The notes beneath the pieces were generated by a model. It had not been told where the DNA came from. It did no database searches and worked only from the letters and a program-made list of their open reading frames with translations. Shown in pieces: positions 12,730 to 24,149 of a stretch of 64,000 bases of DNA (position 1 is the first letter of the stretch; every line of letters starts with the position of its first letter). Source of the DNA: Sclerodactyla briareus (lineage: Eukaryota > Echinodermata > Holothuroidea > Dendrochirotida > Sclerodactylidae); the NCBI GenBank assembly GCA_026419785.1, contig JAODTK010001821.1:1-64000 (forward strand), read 5' to 3'. The position numbers and the translations under genes were made by a program.

Positions 12730-12955
12730 GGGGATAGGGGTGGGTGATCACACGCAGCCAGCATCTAGCAAATTGCCTACCCCTTCGTTCGTCCCTGCAT
12801 GCTCCAATCTTCTGGGCTGCGACCCGCAACAGGGTTACCATTTTTAAAGTCTGCGGTTTGACCCGATCCGTAGTCAGAACCACCGGTCTCCCGAGTGGAA
12901 GAGAGGGCCGACGCTCTACCAATTATGCCAACCACTCGGATGGTAGTGGATAGAA
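12730..12955 (-). mobile_element. tRNA-derived SINE-like element
   Basis: The minus strand begins gagtggttggcataattggt followed by agagcgtcggccctctcttcc, an excellent A box and D arm. Next comes gaccggtggttctgactacgg, where a decayed B box is expected, then a non-tRNA body (gtaaccctgttgcgggtcgc onward) to about 12,730. The anticodon arm is not canonical. The element differs in body from the two at 11.2-11.6 kb. Confidence 0.5.
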
Positions 12956-15175
12956 GGCCTATTACGATATGTTCCAATTTAGGAATATCATGCCAGCTCA
13001 ATTTGCCTATACTTAGGCATATCTGCGGCCTCAATTCCCGCGGAATATTCTGCCATCCTTTCCCATCATCTGTCCAAGGGTCCATATATGCACCTCCCGC
13101 TCGCACGCCCTCGCCCCTCTACTCCCCCCTAATTAGGGAACAACAGACCCTATTTCGAGGACCAAATTGAAGGACCGTCGGGAAGAAAAGCACGAAAAAA
13201 CAAAAAAGGAAGACAAATTTTATTTTAAAAGACAAACAGTGGAAAAAATGTTGGTTGAAATGTGGATGTGATGGATGTAATAGAGGGGAGGCGAGCCGCC
13301 CTAGTGCCAAGCTCTCCCAGTCGGGGGAAGGTGTTTGCACCCGACTGGCTACGCCACCGGGGCGACGGTGCACTTGCTGTGTGTCACCCGTCGGAGAACT
13401 TGTCCCCTCCCCTCCCACCCGTTTGGGGATTCAATGCATGGCGCCGTCTCTCCCAGTAACGTACCTACTCTGCCAGGGCCGGAGCAGGATGTTTCCAGTG
13501 AGGGGGGGGGGGGGGGGCGTTGGGGGACTGGAATTTTGTTAGGCAGGTGCCAAGACACCATTTCAGGCGAGCGCCAACAAATCTGATGGCGAGAAGCGAA
13601 CAGATCTTGAATGGTGGCCTGTCATAAAAGATTGAAATTTGCCCCCAATTCTGTAAAATTTGCCTGAGTAATTATCAGGGACGTCTTGGTTCAGTAGCTC
13701 ACTAACGACGGCACTTGCTACTATTGGCGCGCGAACGCTTTTTGGGGTCAAATTGTGACCCTATTTGAGGTCATCCTTTCACTTTTTGCTTCAATTCAGC
13801 CCTGCTTGCATTTTTCTATAATCTCTCAGTAGTATTTTTGTAATTTATGCATTCAGGCAGCTTCGATTTTTTTTTTTCAACTCTAACTTTCGGGAAATTG
13901 GTATTTCAGATGGTCGGTGATGCAATCTGGTGCAATAGAACAAACCCCAAAACCAAGAGGACCACTGTAGGGGTGGTTATACCTTCAAGGAAACTGAGGA
14001 AAGTTATCTCGTGATTTTTCTTTAATAAGCATGTTCGGAGTAAAGTTAATTATCTGTGTTAAAGGTCATAGGGAATGACCTCGCAGTGGTTGCACCTCAT
14101 AATTTGTATATTCCTATATATCAAGCCCAGTTCGGAGATAAGCTCTTGCGCATGCGTCCATTGTCCCCCGTTGGCTGGCATTTGTGACAATTCTGTACTG
14201 CTCGGCCAATCGCACAGTATTTCAATGAGTAACTGAGATCTTTGAGAGCCTTCACATTATTCTCCCTTGTTTTGTTCAACAATATAAAAATCGGTGTCTA
14301 CAAAAGAAAACATTGTATATTAGTTCTAGCCATTCACTGTATGCTACTTAAATAAGAAGCACGAGAAATTTCCGCGAAATTTAATACCTGATCCACTTGT
14401 CAAGTGTCATACGCACACGTTCCAAATATAATACTAAGCTTTTGGGTAACCTGGCGTGAATGGAATAATCCTCTTAACTGCTAACGTACGGCGCGCAGAG
14501 CGGTGTTGATTGGCTGGCATCGTCTCCGAATTTGGCAGTCTGGGTGGTGATATATTCAATTGTTATTCTGAAGGTTCTCATAAATTGTTAGTGACCTAAT
14601 ATTTTCCTGGGAATAATTTGATAGATTTCCTGTATTCATTTGCTGGAAACATTTTGATTTATTTGCATCATTTATAACCACGGGCCCTGTCACTGGCACA
14701 CCAGTGTTTCTCCCCAGGTCCCTTGCACAAACAATCGAAGACAATAACAATACTAAATATATCAAATTAAATCATAAACAAACCAACACTAAATACTCAA
14801 GCCAATCCAATTACAGTTGCAAGAATTCCAATCCCTTTTCTTGCACGTTGCAGTTTAGATTTGAAAGTTATTTGTATTACTGCAACATCCTATTTCTTGA
14901 GCAAAGCATTCCATTTCGCCATGGCTAGATCCACATCGGCCTCCCCCAATTAGTTGCCGACCGTAGAAGGGTAAAAACCACCACCGAGCTGGAAGCTCTT
15001 GTAGCATGCTTCTAGGGAAGAACAAATTGGGGGGAAAAAAAAAAAAAAAAAAAAAAACAAACTTACTTATCACACAAAGGTAATCATGATCATTTGCTTA
15101 TTAATCTTGTGCATTAAAAAAACCTGACGATGATATTCCACCTTTGCTCCATAGAACCATGACACTGCTGAAGCA
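12956..15175. other. Repeats and no clear gene
   Basis: It includes a G run of about 16 (13,502-13,517), a GC-rich block at 13,270-13,450 with open frames in several phases on both strands, and an A run at about 15,036-15,057. Nothing between 13,750 and 14,900 was recognised. Confidence 0.5.
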
Positions 15176-15375
15176 TCAGATGTGGGGGTGTAGTCCTTGA
15201 AGATCTAGAATGAGCCTGCCAGCTCTACCTTGTAGAGGATTAAACACTTTGTACTTAATGTAAGTGTTGGAACTCAAGATACAGCTGGCATAATCAAAAT
15301 GGGGGCTAAGTATGCTATTAAAAACACCTAACGTACTGATCTTCGGTCGCGAGCTCAGGATCCACACCGTAAAAC
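15176..15375 (-). mobile_element. LINE reverse transcriptase fragment, L2/CR1-like
   Basis: The minus strand reads STLGVFNSILSPHFDYASCI then SNTYIKYKVFNPLQGRAGRL and ILDLQ. The I-L-P-H-F-D-Y-x-S motif followed by LQ-x-RA-x-R-x-I is a hallmark of the region after the catalytic site in L2/CR1-type LINEs. About 200 bp survive and the copy is truncated on both sides. A GC-rich candidate exon lies about 100 bp further on, on the other strand. Confidence 0.65.
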
Positions 15376-15470
15376 CTTGGACGGGGGACGGCACGTTTGA
15401 TAGATGTTGACACAATGGACAATTGCGCAATGCCCGTGTTTGAACCCAAACTGCTTATTTTTTTTTGCAG

Positions 15471-15568
15471 ACTCGCAGTGCCTGAACTGCGCTGCGGGCG
15501 GCACTGTGGACCTCGTGGATTCCCCGCTTTACACCAACTGCCACCTGCTAGGCCTGCTGAAGCAGACG
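15471..15568 (+). CDS. Orphan candidate exon, product unknown
   Basis: A GC-rich stretch follows a strong acceptor (ttttttttttgcag) and stays open as DSQCLNCAAGGTVDLVDSPL then YTNCHLLGLLKQT. The third codon positions are rich in G and C, unlike the surrounding A/T-rich DNA. The expected donor reads acgataagt, one base away from acg-gtaagt. I do not recognise the protein. Because it is flanked by a minus-strand LINE fragment and by repeat R1, it may be an exon of a host gene with distant neighbours, a captured or relic exon, or chance. Confidence 0.35.
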
Positions 15569-15629
15569 ATAAGTAGAAGCCGTTCCCAAATAGAGGGGGC
15601 TATAACTCTTAGTATATCCACAGTCGATA

Positions 15630-15893
15630 TTTTTCTATCTTGTTGAAGGTGACAATACCCCGAGACTTTTAACCAGAGAGCACACGTGAATCGTCTATTA
15701 GGTCTCACGGCCAGAGTGTAACTAACCGGCTCGCCGTGTCTTAACAATAGGAGCATGGGAAGGGCATACATAAAGGAGGGTATAGACATAGGTGTCGTAT
15801 GCTGCTGGATTAATATGTTAAATTAAAGGGCAAGCTAAGAGTATTAGCATGCGTATTGCACTGAAGAGTTGCAAGTACGTCGAGATATACAAT
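15630..15893 (+). repeat. Dispersed repeat R1, copy 1
   Basis: About 260 bp are clearly homologous, in the same orientation, to 24,540-24,808. Shared landmarks are gacaataccccgagac, agagagcacacgtga, atgctgctggattaat, gggcaagcta and catgcgtattgcactgaag. No coding frame, terminal inverted repeat or tail was found. The family is not recognised. Confidence 0.85.
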
Positions 15894-16079
15894 TTCCTCC
15901 CATGTATCTATGAGACCAATTTTGTCTTGTCACATTTTAAGATCAACGAATGTTAGCAACAACCTTTAATTTTCGCTCGATTTTTTCTTTTCGGGTTAGT
16001 AAGAAACATTGAAATTCGAAATACAACGATTCCTACAAATAATTCCCAAATAAACATCACACCAAAGTACAATATCCCA

Positions 16080-18130
16080 ACAACAATCACTACAATTACA
16101 AATGCAACATTTAGTGGGTCGTACCACTCTGCCTGACCTGATCGTGACTATTCCCGGATTGCGAGGACTTCTGCTTTTCCAAATTTGCATTTTCAACGTA
16201 GTTGCAATCTTGGGAGTTTTTCGGCGAAAGTGACTTTTGGATTGTCCAATTTGAAAGTGTCATTCGAAGAGGGTTCAAGTATGGGATCAGGCTTGAAACT
16301 GGACAACAGGTTCCACTGAGGTCGGGCCCGGGCAATCTCGTCATTGCAAAAAAAAAAAGCCTGGGTGGGCCTCTCGGTACTCGTCAGTTGCAGCACCTTA
16401 CTGGAGATTGGGAAATCACCCTGAAACGAGCAATCCGCGTCGGTCGATGCCGAAAATGTTCAGCATGAACATAACGACGATTATTTCCCGGTGTTCTAAC
16501 TAAATAACTCAGTTGACCCTTAACCTCAACGATTGTTCCTGGGATCCATTTCTCTTCCCTCCCCTCATTTGGCCTAACCTTTTATCGTTGATACAAATCA
16601 AATGACCTCATTTGGGATGTCACCATCCTCGGTAAGCTTTGGGATTTGGATTGACGGCGTTTAATGGAACTTTGCAAGCGATGGCTTCAAAAGGCGAGTT
16701 TTGGGTGCTCTTTTCAAAAGAGTTCCGCCAGTGTTTTGCCTTTATAGTGTGAGGATATTTCGGTACGAAATATGACATGAGAAACATGGTGTTGCAAATT
16801 ACTGAATTTAGAGTCAGACCATTCTCATTAAAAGTTGCACAGTTTTCTCTGCGAAACCATTACTAGAAGGGTGGTATTGTGGGCACCGTGTATGCCCAAT
16901 GCAGTTGCGTTGGAGGAATGCTTTGAAGTTCTTCTGCAATAAACTGTGGTCCGTTGTCAGTGACCACTCGCTGTGGAAGACCGGATTGAGCGAACAACTG
17001 TCCTCAGCCTGGAAATGGTAGCTGAGGCGGTATTACTAACCATGGAAATACCTTCCAACCATTTCGAATAACTATCAACCAGCAACAAAACTTGCTGCCC
17101 ACTGCACGTCAGCAAAATCTAGGTGGATTCAAGCTGCCACCGGCTCTGTAGCCCAGGGCCAGAGAAGAGAGGATATTTTTCTTCGGGGTGCTCCCAACCC
17201 ATTTCGCGAATAACTATCAACAAGCAACAAAAATTGCTGCCCACTGACGTCAGCAAAATCTAGGTGGATTCTCTGGCACGGCTCTGTAGCCCAGGGCCAG
17301 AGAAGAAGAGAATTTTCTTCGGTGCTCTGTTACTGTACCAAACAGAACATGACCTTACCATATCTTCGACATCCTATCCATGCCTGGCACCAGACAAAAG
17401 AAATCGGCCCAGAGCGTCAAATCTGAGACATTCCCGGATGACAGTCATGCAGTGCTCCAAGAATGTGCTGTTGAGTTCTGTGGAATATAACACGTCTACC
17501 CATAAACTAACATCCAATTCTCTAATGTAGTTCCATCAGTCGAATTCCAGTATGGCTTTCAATTGGCTCAACCAGCAATGTTAGGCCAACAGACAATGTA
17601 CACTCGTACACCCACCTGATCGATCACTGTAGTAAAACATAGCTTCCATCGGATCACGAGTCGCTGCCGTATTACCCCGCATAGGCACTCGCGAACTGAT
17701 CATATCCGCATACATTTCTGGGGGACTTGCGGTAGACATGTCATACTGATACCCTGATAGGATACCGCCAGCGCTGCATACGCGCTGCTGCGAGAGGCGG
17801 TAATCGCTGAACTTCGGCCAAAGATGCGCGTCAGCTGGTGATCCTTCCCCAAGTAAACTTGCGCACCAAAGAGATCAGATGGCACTTCTTCACACCTCGA
17901 AGATAATACAACGCTTCCTCTTATCATCTGCGCATAGTTCTGTTTCAGCTGCAGTTAGCGTGCGTATGCGTACGCAATGGGTCCGCTCGAGCCAATGGGG
18001 TACTGATGGCTATAACTGCGCCTAACCCGTAGGGGCTTGCGTCCACGCTTAGCACGAGAGGCTTCCTTGCATCGTAGTGCGCAAGGACGCTCTTACTTGT
18101 GAGGAACTTTTGGCATGGCTCAAAGCCCTC
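16080..18130 (-). mobile_element. Ty3/Gypsy LTR retrotransposon fossil, pol fragment
   Basis: Read on the minus strand, the parts come in the order known for Ty3/Gypsy pol. They are the start of the RNase H region (a VDASPYGLGAV-like motif near 18,000-18,060), later RNase H sequence (near 17,700-17,900), integrase core with a VVTDNGPQF-like motif (near 16,870-16,960), and a C-terminal tail rich in proline, serine and arginine ending in a SGRVVRP-like motif (near 16,110-16,480). No LTR was recognised on either side, so this is an internal remnant. It is clearly broken, with at least several breaks, and looks moderately old. Confidence 0.75.
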
Positions 18131-18778
18131 TCACATGCAATAAGTTCCACCTCCACTCGGACTTATGTGCAATTCTCAAACCCCAAGCCATCCGTTTCGT
18201 GCAAATACAAGGATTCTGATTGGGCTAATCCCAATCAGCGTAGCGGCTATTATTTTTGGGCAATTCACAGTCAGCTGTTCAGAGTAAACAACCATCGTCA
18301 TACTTGCTCGATTTGCCTGCGTTTTAGTAAACGCAGTTCCTTTGAATCGCGAAGGTAGGTTTGCGTGAGCCTTGGAAAGTTATGTTTACACGCGCAGATC
18401 CGCCGGCCGGCTTTCAATATACGCGCTCTTCAAGGCGTATGCTCAACGGAATACAAACGTGCGAAACGACGCGTCGCTCGTTGCATTGGAAAACGCCATG
18501 TTTACACGCCAAAACTCCTCCGGTTTGGCACGCGTGGTTTGTATTGTTTCTCCGTGGACGTACGCACAGCACGCACTAACAATCTTTTGTGTATTTGTCG
18601 GCAATGCCTTTACTTTTACTTCGATTGAACCAACACAATAGTTTCCCTAAGCTGCTTATTTACTGTACAGGGATATAGATCTAGAGATATGGATATCTCT
18701 AAGCGTTTGGATAATCTTGATTTTGCTGTTTATAGAACAGGAATAATCTACAGCAGGTCGACTTTTATACTGTTCATA
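18131..18778. promoter_or_regulatory. CpG-rich stretch, possible regulatory or relic sequence
   Basis: From about 18,360 to 18,600 the sequence is dense in CpG (gcgaaacgacgcgtcgctcg, then ttgc) and all three plus frames are open for 200 bp or more, which is unusual here. A perfect palindrome, CTGATTGGG-ctaat-CCCAATCAG (18,216-18,238), holds two opposed CCAAT-like boxes. No transcript start or gene can be tied to it, so regulatory function is only a guess. Confidence 0.25.
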
Positions 18779-18866
18779 AAACAGTCTCGACTCTGACTTT
18801 AGTTTAATAACGAACGTCGGCTTCGCCTCATTCGTTATTTACCTAAATGCCGAGTCGAGACTGTTT
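18779..18866. repeat. Nested perfect inverted repeats (hairpin of ~88 bp)
   Basis: The outer arms AAACAGTCTCGACTC (18,779-18,793) and GAGTCGAGACTGTTT (18,852-18,866) are perfect complements of 15 bp. Inside them AATAACGAA (18,806-18,814) and TTCGTTATT (18,831-18,839) form a second perfect 9-bp pair around a GC-rich loop. The two spacers between stems are about equal in length (12 bp each). No open frame or tail marks it as part of a known element. Confidence 0.9.
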
Positions 18867-19013
18867 ATTCACCGGTATAAGTCGCGCCCCCAGTTGCAGT
18901 TTATCCCTTAACAACGAGTACAACGGATGTAATTTCGATGCCAGATTTGCAACAAGAATTTACCAAGCGCGTATCCGGGGGGGGCTTTGGGGCGCTCGCC
19001 CCCCGTTTACAAT

Positions 19014-19200
19014 AAAGGGGAAAAAAGGGAAAGGGGAAAAAGAGAACAAAGGGAGGAGGAGAAAAGACAAAGAAAAAGGGAGAGAGAAGAAGAGAGGAAA
19101 GGAAGGAGAGGAATGAAGAGACAGGGGGAGAGTAAGATGATGAAGAGAAAGGGAAGGGTGGTAAGAAAAATAACGGGAGAAACCAAAAAACTAAAAAGTG
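19014..19200. repeat. Polypurine tract (~185 bp, A/G on plus)
   Basis: G/A-rich low-complexity sequence (gggaaaggggaaaaagagaa and similar) directly after a ggggctttggggcgctcgcc-type GC repeat. Open frames rich in lysine, glutamate and arginine over it are compositional. Confidence 0.9.
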
Positions 19201-21383
19201 ACGTAGCTATTGTGAGTCATATAAACCGTGTCGAGAAAGTCCCACCATTTTATCACTATCCCCCCCCCCCCCTTCTCCTTGGTCTGAATCAGTGTCCGAT
19301 CAGCAGGTGTTACCTCAACAGCTCGCCCTGATGATAATATCTGATCGGGCAGGAAGTCCCCCCCCCCCCCCCACCCACCCACTACAGGATATCATGGGAA
19401 ACGTCATGGGGTTTAACATATCTCGGTGATCGTCACCTACCCGCTGTAAGCATGATTTGAACATCCAACCTTTGGCGAAAGATTGACCATAATTTGCACG
19501 GCACCACCATTGTCACAGTAATCCGAGGCCGTGCATATAGGAATATTGGGAATTTGCATTTCTAACATCTGGGACGCCTCATATCCCGAAATTTCAGTGT
19601 AAACTGCTAACCACCCATGGTGGTCTCCCCGATCATTGATCAATGACCAATATGAAGTACTCTGCTCATAGCGTCGACAAGGGCGGGAAATGGGCACGAC
19701 CCCTCTCGCAAATCATGTACCCTCCCCCCGTGTTCCCCCCCCTGATGAAATTGGTAATTTTCGGGAAAATATTCTGTAGGTTCAGTGTTCGACGACCATT
19801 TTGTAGAGACCTAGCTGATTCGTTGTTTTTAGCTGCGGGAGAGCAACCTCTACTACAAGTCTCATGTCTCTCCGTCCGTTTCTGTTCTGTTCGTTCGTTC
19901 GTCCCTTAATTCTGTTCGTCACGTTTCATTCATACTTCTAACCATACATGCGAATCAGGTTGAACTTTGGTGGGTGGATGATCTTGCTACCGGCTAGCCT
20001 TAGCTACATTTTTATGTTCGCATAGTGTTTTTAGATTTTAATTAAATTCCAAGTAATTACCCCCCCAATTTCCAACGTTATGTTTCTCTCCTACTCTCCT
20101 ACTGCCAGACAGTTTGTGTACATTACTCCTCCCTGCTGAGCAAGTGTTTATCTTATCTGTCAGAAGGTCCTTTTCTTCAAAATAGTTGACAATAAACCCT
20201 ATTGTCCAGGGGGAGAGGGTTTGTCTTCATCCCATCTCACCCTAGTTTACATTAGCACCCTGCCTCCACAGGATTTGTTTACATTACATCTCGGTCAAGT
20301 TCAGTGATGACCTAGAATGGGGGCTTGCGCCCTCCCCTCCTAAATGCTGTTTTAATTGTAACTTGTGGAGTGGTTCACTTATAACATGGTGTCACAATGT
20401 CAGATATTCATTTCTGTGGGAAGTGTGTTTCCACTGTTCACTGCTACAGGCTTAGGAATGGGCACTGAAGCAAATATTAGTCAATGTGGTAGACATTTCC
20501 AGTCATTCCTGGTTATGACAGATGTCAGTAGAATGTCAGTTAAAATGTGAACAAACATAAATAGGAAATGGCAACAACATTCGTGTATTCGTCCACGGTA
20601 ATTTTGGCTGGGGTCCGCAGCTACCAAGAACGGTTCCGACTTGCACTGTTTCAGACAAGAAAGGCGTGCCTAATTTGCGCCAAATTTACACCTCATCACT
20701 AATAAGTAAAAGTGTGTCTAACATCGTGCTTTGCGCGTGGTCCTAGTGTTGAACTCGTCCGTTGCTCTAAAACCGTCTCCCGACATCGTCTGCAAGCTCT
20801 ATAGGCAAATTTCCTGCTCATTAGCCCCCTAGCTTATACATATTCGTGCGGTGATATATTCAGCAAAACATCTCATTGCAATTGGGGGGGGGGGGGGGGG
20901 GAGGGGACAACTACAATCTCCTCTTTTCGATTACTAACCCGTTGCCTCTGTCCTTTCTTCTCTTTCAACAGTGCACTTTAACTGCATTATCCTCTGCTAT
21001 CAGACTGTCGAATTTAAGCGCGGTGTTTTCTCCAGGGACTACTACGCGGAAGTTGCCTGCTCTCTATGGCATCACGTTTAACTATCATGGTTGGGACAGT
21101 CGACCTAAAGTGGGCTAAATGTCCTAAATTTTCTGCTGGGATTATGATTTTGCTCAAAGGTGCTCTTTGGAAATCTTGAGAAAATGCGCGCTTCGCGCGC
21201 ACTGGTGATAGTAATTAATGGCGAGCAATCGTTTGAACCTTCTGTCTGACAGTCTGGGCAACGATGGACCGAGGTCATAATGTTTAAATTTTCCAACCGA
21301 TTACAAAATTTGTGATCACAATGATCATTAAACGCCTGGGTAAGGCATTTCCGGCCCTGGAGGCTTGCAAACACTCACAAATT
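19201..21383. other. No gene seen; several C and G runs
   Basis: C runs at about 19,260 and 19,360, a G run at about 20,884-20,902 and a tctgttcgttcgttcgt stretch near 19,885. A gcgcgcttcgcgcgc palindrome lies at 21,185. A pyrimidine-rich tract ending in caacag at about 20,970 looks like an acceptor, but no conserved exon follows. Confidence 0.5.
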
Positions 21384-21465
21384 TTTGTGTGCGCTCCGCG
21401 CCAACACATGATTGGCGCTCCGCTCATAAGTATTTCGCTTTTCCCCGTGCCCCCCTCCAAGACGA
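21384..21465 (+). repeat. GCGC-palindrome repeat, copy 2 (weak C run)
   Basis: gtgtgcgctccgcgccaaca is followed by catgattggcgctccgctca and, about 30 bp later, a pyrimidine-rich ccccgtgcccccctcc. Orientation is the same as in the other copies. Confidence 0.65.
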
Positions 21466-21923
21466 AGTTGGCGCGCCAACTGCTCGTAAGCTCCTCCCTC
21501 CCCATCGCCTCCACTTGAAAATCCTAGCTTCGCCTCAGCCACCGAAGTCAAGTACGGAAATTAGTCTACTATTTCCTGCAATCTGATTAGATCGATTGCT
21601 CTCTCAAACCTTTCTCAACGATTCGTGCCAAGCAATTGATTGGGCTCCCTGTTTAGAAAGCAAGCACAAGCACGTATATCTTAAAAATATTGTTAGGTTT
21701 TGGATTTATTTAGTGAACTTCACTGCTGACCTATTTCTTTCTACAAAATAGAGAGCCGTAGATGCTAAGTGTTGCTATATTTACGGACTATATCCTTGCA
21801 GAGTGAACACTCTTCAACATCTTTCCTCACTGAAATTGCACATACAGATTTGTGCAATTGGCCCAGCGAGTGTCCATTTCCGTCCTTTCCGGCGATCTTG
21901 GGGTATAAAAAAGCCACATTTTC

Positions 21924-22020
21924 TGGGTGCGCTACGCGCCAACCATAGTGGGCGCTCCGCTCGGATATTATATTGCAGTCCACATCCCCCCCCCCCCCCA
22001 CCCCACTTCGCGAAAGGATT
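21924..22020 (+). repeat. GCGC-palindrome repeat with C run, copy 3
   Basis: gggtgcgctacgcgccaacc is followed by atagtgggcgctccgctcgg, an ATAT-rich spacer and a C run of about 14 bases. It lies just beyond the 3' tail of the minus-strand LINE. Confidence 0.7.
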
Positions 22021-22094
22021 GACGCTCCTGATTTGGCATCCAGAGACTGTGGGAAGAAACGACAGAAGAATAGGCCTAAATAACCACATTATTC

Positions 22095-23360
22095 GATGAT
22101 GATGATGAAGTTTATTGTCACTATCAACAGAATTCATTGTACACTGAATGACACATCGAAAAGCAAAACTATACAAATAAACTTTGACAATACAAATTAA
22201 GGGGGGAAGGGGGATAGGAATAGAGGAGGTAAGGAAAGAAGGAAGGGTAGGAGGGGGGGAGGGAGGGAAAAAGGAAGAGGAGAGGGAAGAGTAAGGAAGA
22301 AGGGATAAGTAGGAGGGGAAGGGGGGGTGGGGAGGGGTAGGGTTAGGCCAAAGAGGAGGAGGGGAAGTGGAAGGGATGAAAAGGAAAGGTAAGGGGGGGG
22401 TATAGGGGGGAGGATTGGGGGAAGGAGGAAAGGAAGGAAGGAGAAAGAGGTAAGGAGGGGATGAGGTAGAAGGAAGGGGGGGACGGAAGTGGAGGGAAAA
22501 AAGGGAGGGAGAGAGGGAGGGGGTGGAAAGGAGGATAGGGAAAGGGAAAAAAAAGGAGGAAAGGAGGAGGAGGGGGGGGGGGGCGGAAGGGAGGAAGGGA
22601 TAGTAGGAAGAGGGCAAAGGGGGAGAGGGGGAAAAAGGGGGTAGGAGGGAACATGAATCGCACCCTAATCGATCACAATAACATTTATAATAAACCGAAG
22701 ACCCCTGACCTGGAGATCAATTATGCAACTACCATCCACCCACCTTTACTATCACCATAATGATTATCTAGTGAACTCGGGCTATTGAAGGAATGGATAT
22801 AATTTGGACCAAATTTACTGCCTATACCTAACTTTTGTTATTTTTTCTGGGAACACATAGGCGCAAGCCGGATCTGTTGAAAGTATAATTACTGTGTAAG
22901 GGGATACTGGTGGTCGTTCTTGATGCTTTTGACCTTGGTTAGTAAGCAATTCTCTCCTTATAGGCCTTTCATGGTTGGGCAACGCCAGGCTCCAGGCCAA
23001 TGATCCGTCGAGCGATTTACTAGGACGTTTCGACTTTGGCTCGTCGTTAGTGAGAGGTTGCCAAAGTAACAATCAAATTGAAAGTGAGTATCGACTGAAT
23101 GACTGCTCTATAGAAAAGACCATAAGTGTATTATCCAAGTTGAGTTTCTTTAGTTGCAGGACAAAAACCATGCGTTGGTTTGCCTTTTTTTGTGCGGCAA
23201 CCAACATTGCTTGACCAAACGAAGTTGCTGGTAATTCTAGTACCCAAGTATTTGTATTCCGAGACTTTTTCGAACACAGCTTGCCATGAATGAATAACTG
23301 TGAATGGGTTCAATTGCCCTCTTTTTTACGGGACAATGATTATCTCTTTCGTTTTCCTTC
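22095..23360 (-). mobile_element. LINE 3' end with an expanded pyrimidine-rich 3' UTR
   Basis: On the minus strand, VSEYKYLGTRITSN with FVWSSNVGCRTKK (near 23,150-23,270) and FYRAVIQSILTFNLIV (near 23,060-23,120) are LINE post-catalytic segments. A SIPSIARVH-like end of the reading frame comes near 22,765-22,800. The 3' end is gacaataaacttcatcatcat at about 22,115-22,095, a polyadenylation-like signal followed by a trinucleotide tail. Between them lies a 450-bp pyrimidine-rich tract on this strand, listed separately. I infer that it expanded inside the 3' UTR. The copy is broken, and its 5' limit near 23,360 is uncertain. Confidence 0.6.
22200..22651. repeat. Polypurine tract (~450 bp, G/A on plus)
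   Basis: The plus strand is almost entirely G and A, in short G runs separated by gaag and aggaa, with only scattered T and a few C. The long open frames on the minus strand (proline, serine, leucine and phenylalanine only) are a consequence of this composition. It sits in the inferred 3' UTR of a minus-strand LINE. Confidence 0.95.
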
Positions 23361-24149
23361 CGTTTCACTGAGATAGGTGTGCGTCACGACATCTAACAAA
23401 CTTCTCAATGACTAAAAGTAGCCATCTGCAACCTACCCTCACCCAACCCCCTGGAAGGTTTCGAAACTTTCGGGCCACAAGGAACGTCACAGTAAGCTGC
23501 CAAGTACAACCCTTATATATCAAACATGGAATGTGAGGGCGTTTGCGCAAAGGTGCCACTGCTCCTGCATGCAAATCAATGCATGATGTTCCAGGGCGAT
23601 GGTTCGTTTCATGCATTGGTAGCCGTTCCCCAGCTAAGCTGCACCGCCAAAGCCCGATGCAGTTCGCCTCATTCCAGGACAGGAATAAGGCCGTTTGAAT
23701 GTGCATCGGTGATTTCAGCCGGATCAGAAAAATGCATGTCAATACACTACAACCAGTAGTGCATATATTGAACCGAGTGTCAGTTCATTTTCTCCAAAAT
23801 CGTTCTTAAAGATTAAACAGGATAACATAACGGCACTGATCATATCCGTGACCTGAATGAGGATGTTCAGTGTCGGGCATATACTGTATGGGATGACTGG
23901 AAGAGGAATACAATGCTGTTTTTTATGCTTGTATGGCGTGGTTTAATATGTGGGGATATGTTTGGAGAAGGAAAAACCAACCTTCATTTAGATTCAAACA
24001 TTTTCAGAGTGCAAAGATCATTTTGTTATCAGTGTAATCCCACGACAGGAAGGCACATTGTTTTAGCGATAGTGTGAGCATATTAAAACGGTCTCTCATG
24101 CTCCCGAGGGCCATTTCTTCGATCTGGGAGTGTTAAAACCTCAACCTTT
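23361..24149. other. No gene seen
   Basis: Two overlapping frames on opposite strands (23,365-23,759) were considered; neither has recognisable motifs. No repeat family was recognised. Confidence 0.5.

Noticed and set aside
21814-22663. Long proline/serine/leucine-rich open frames (267 and 106 residues) on the minus strand
   Set aside because: They are translations of the polypurine tract and of the adjacent C-run repeat; composition alone keeps them open.
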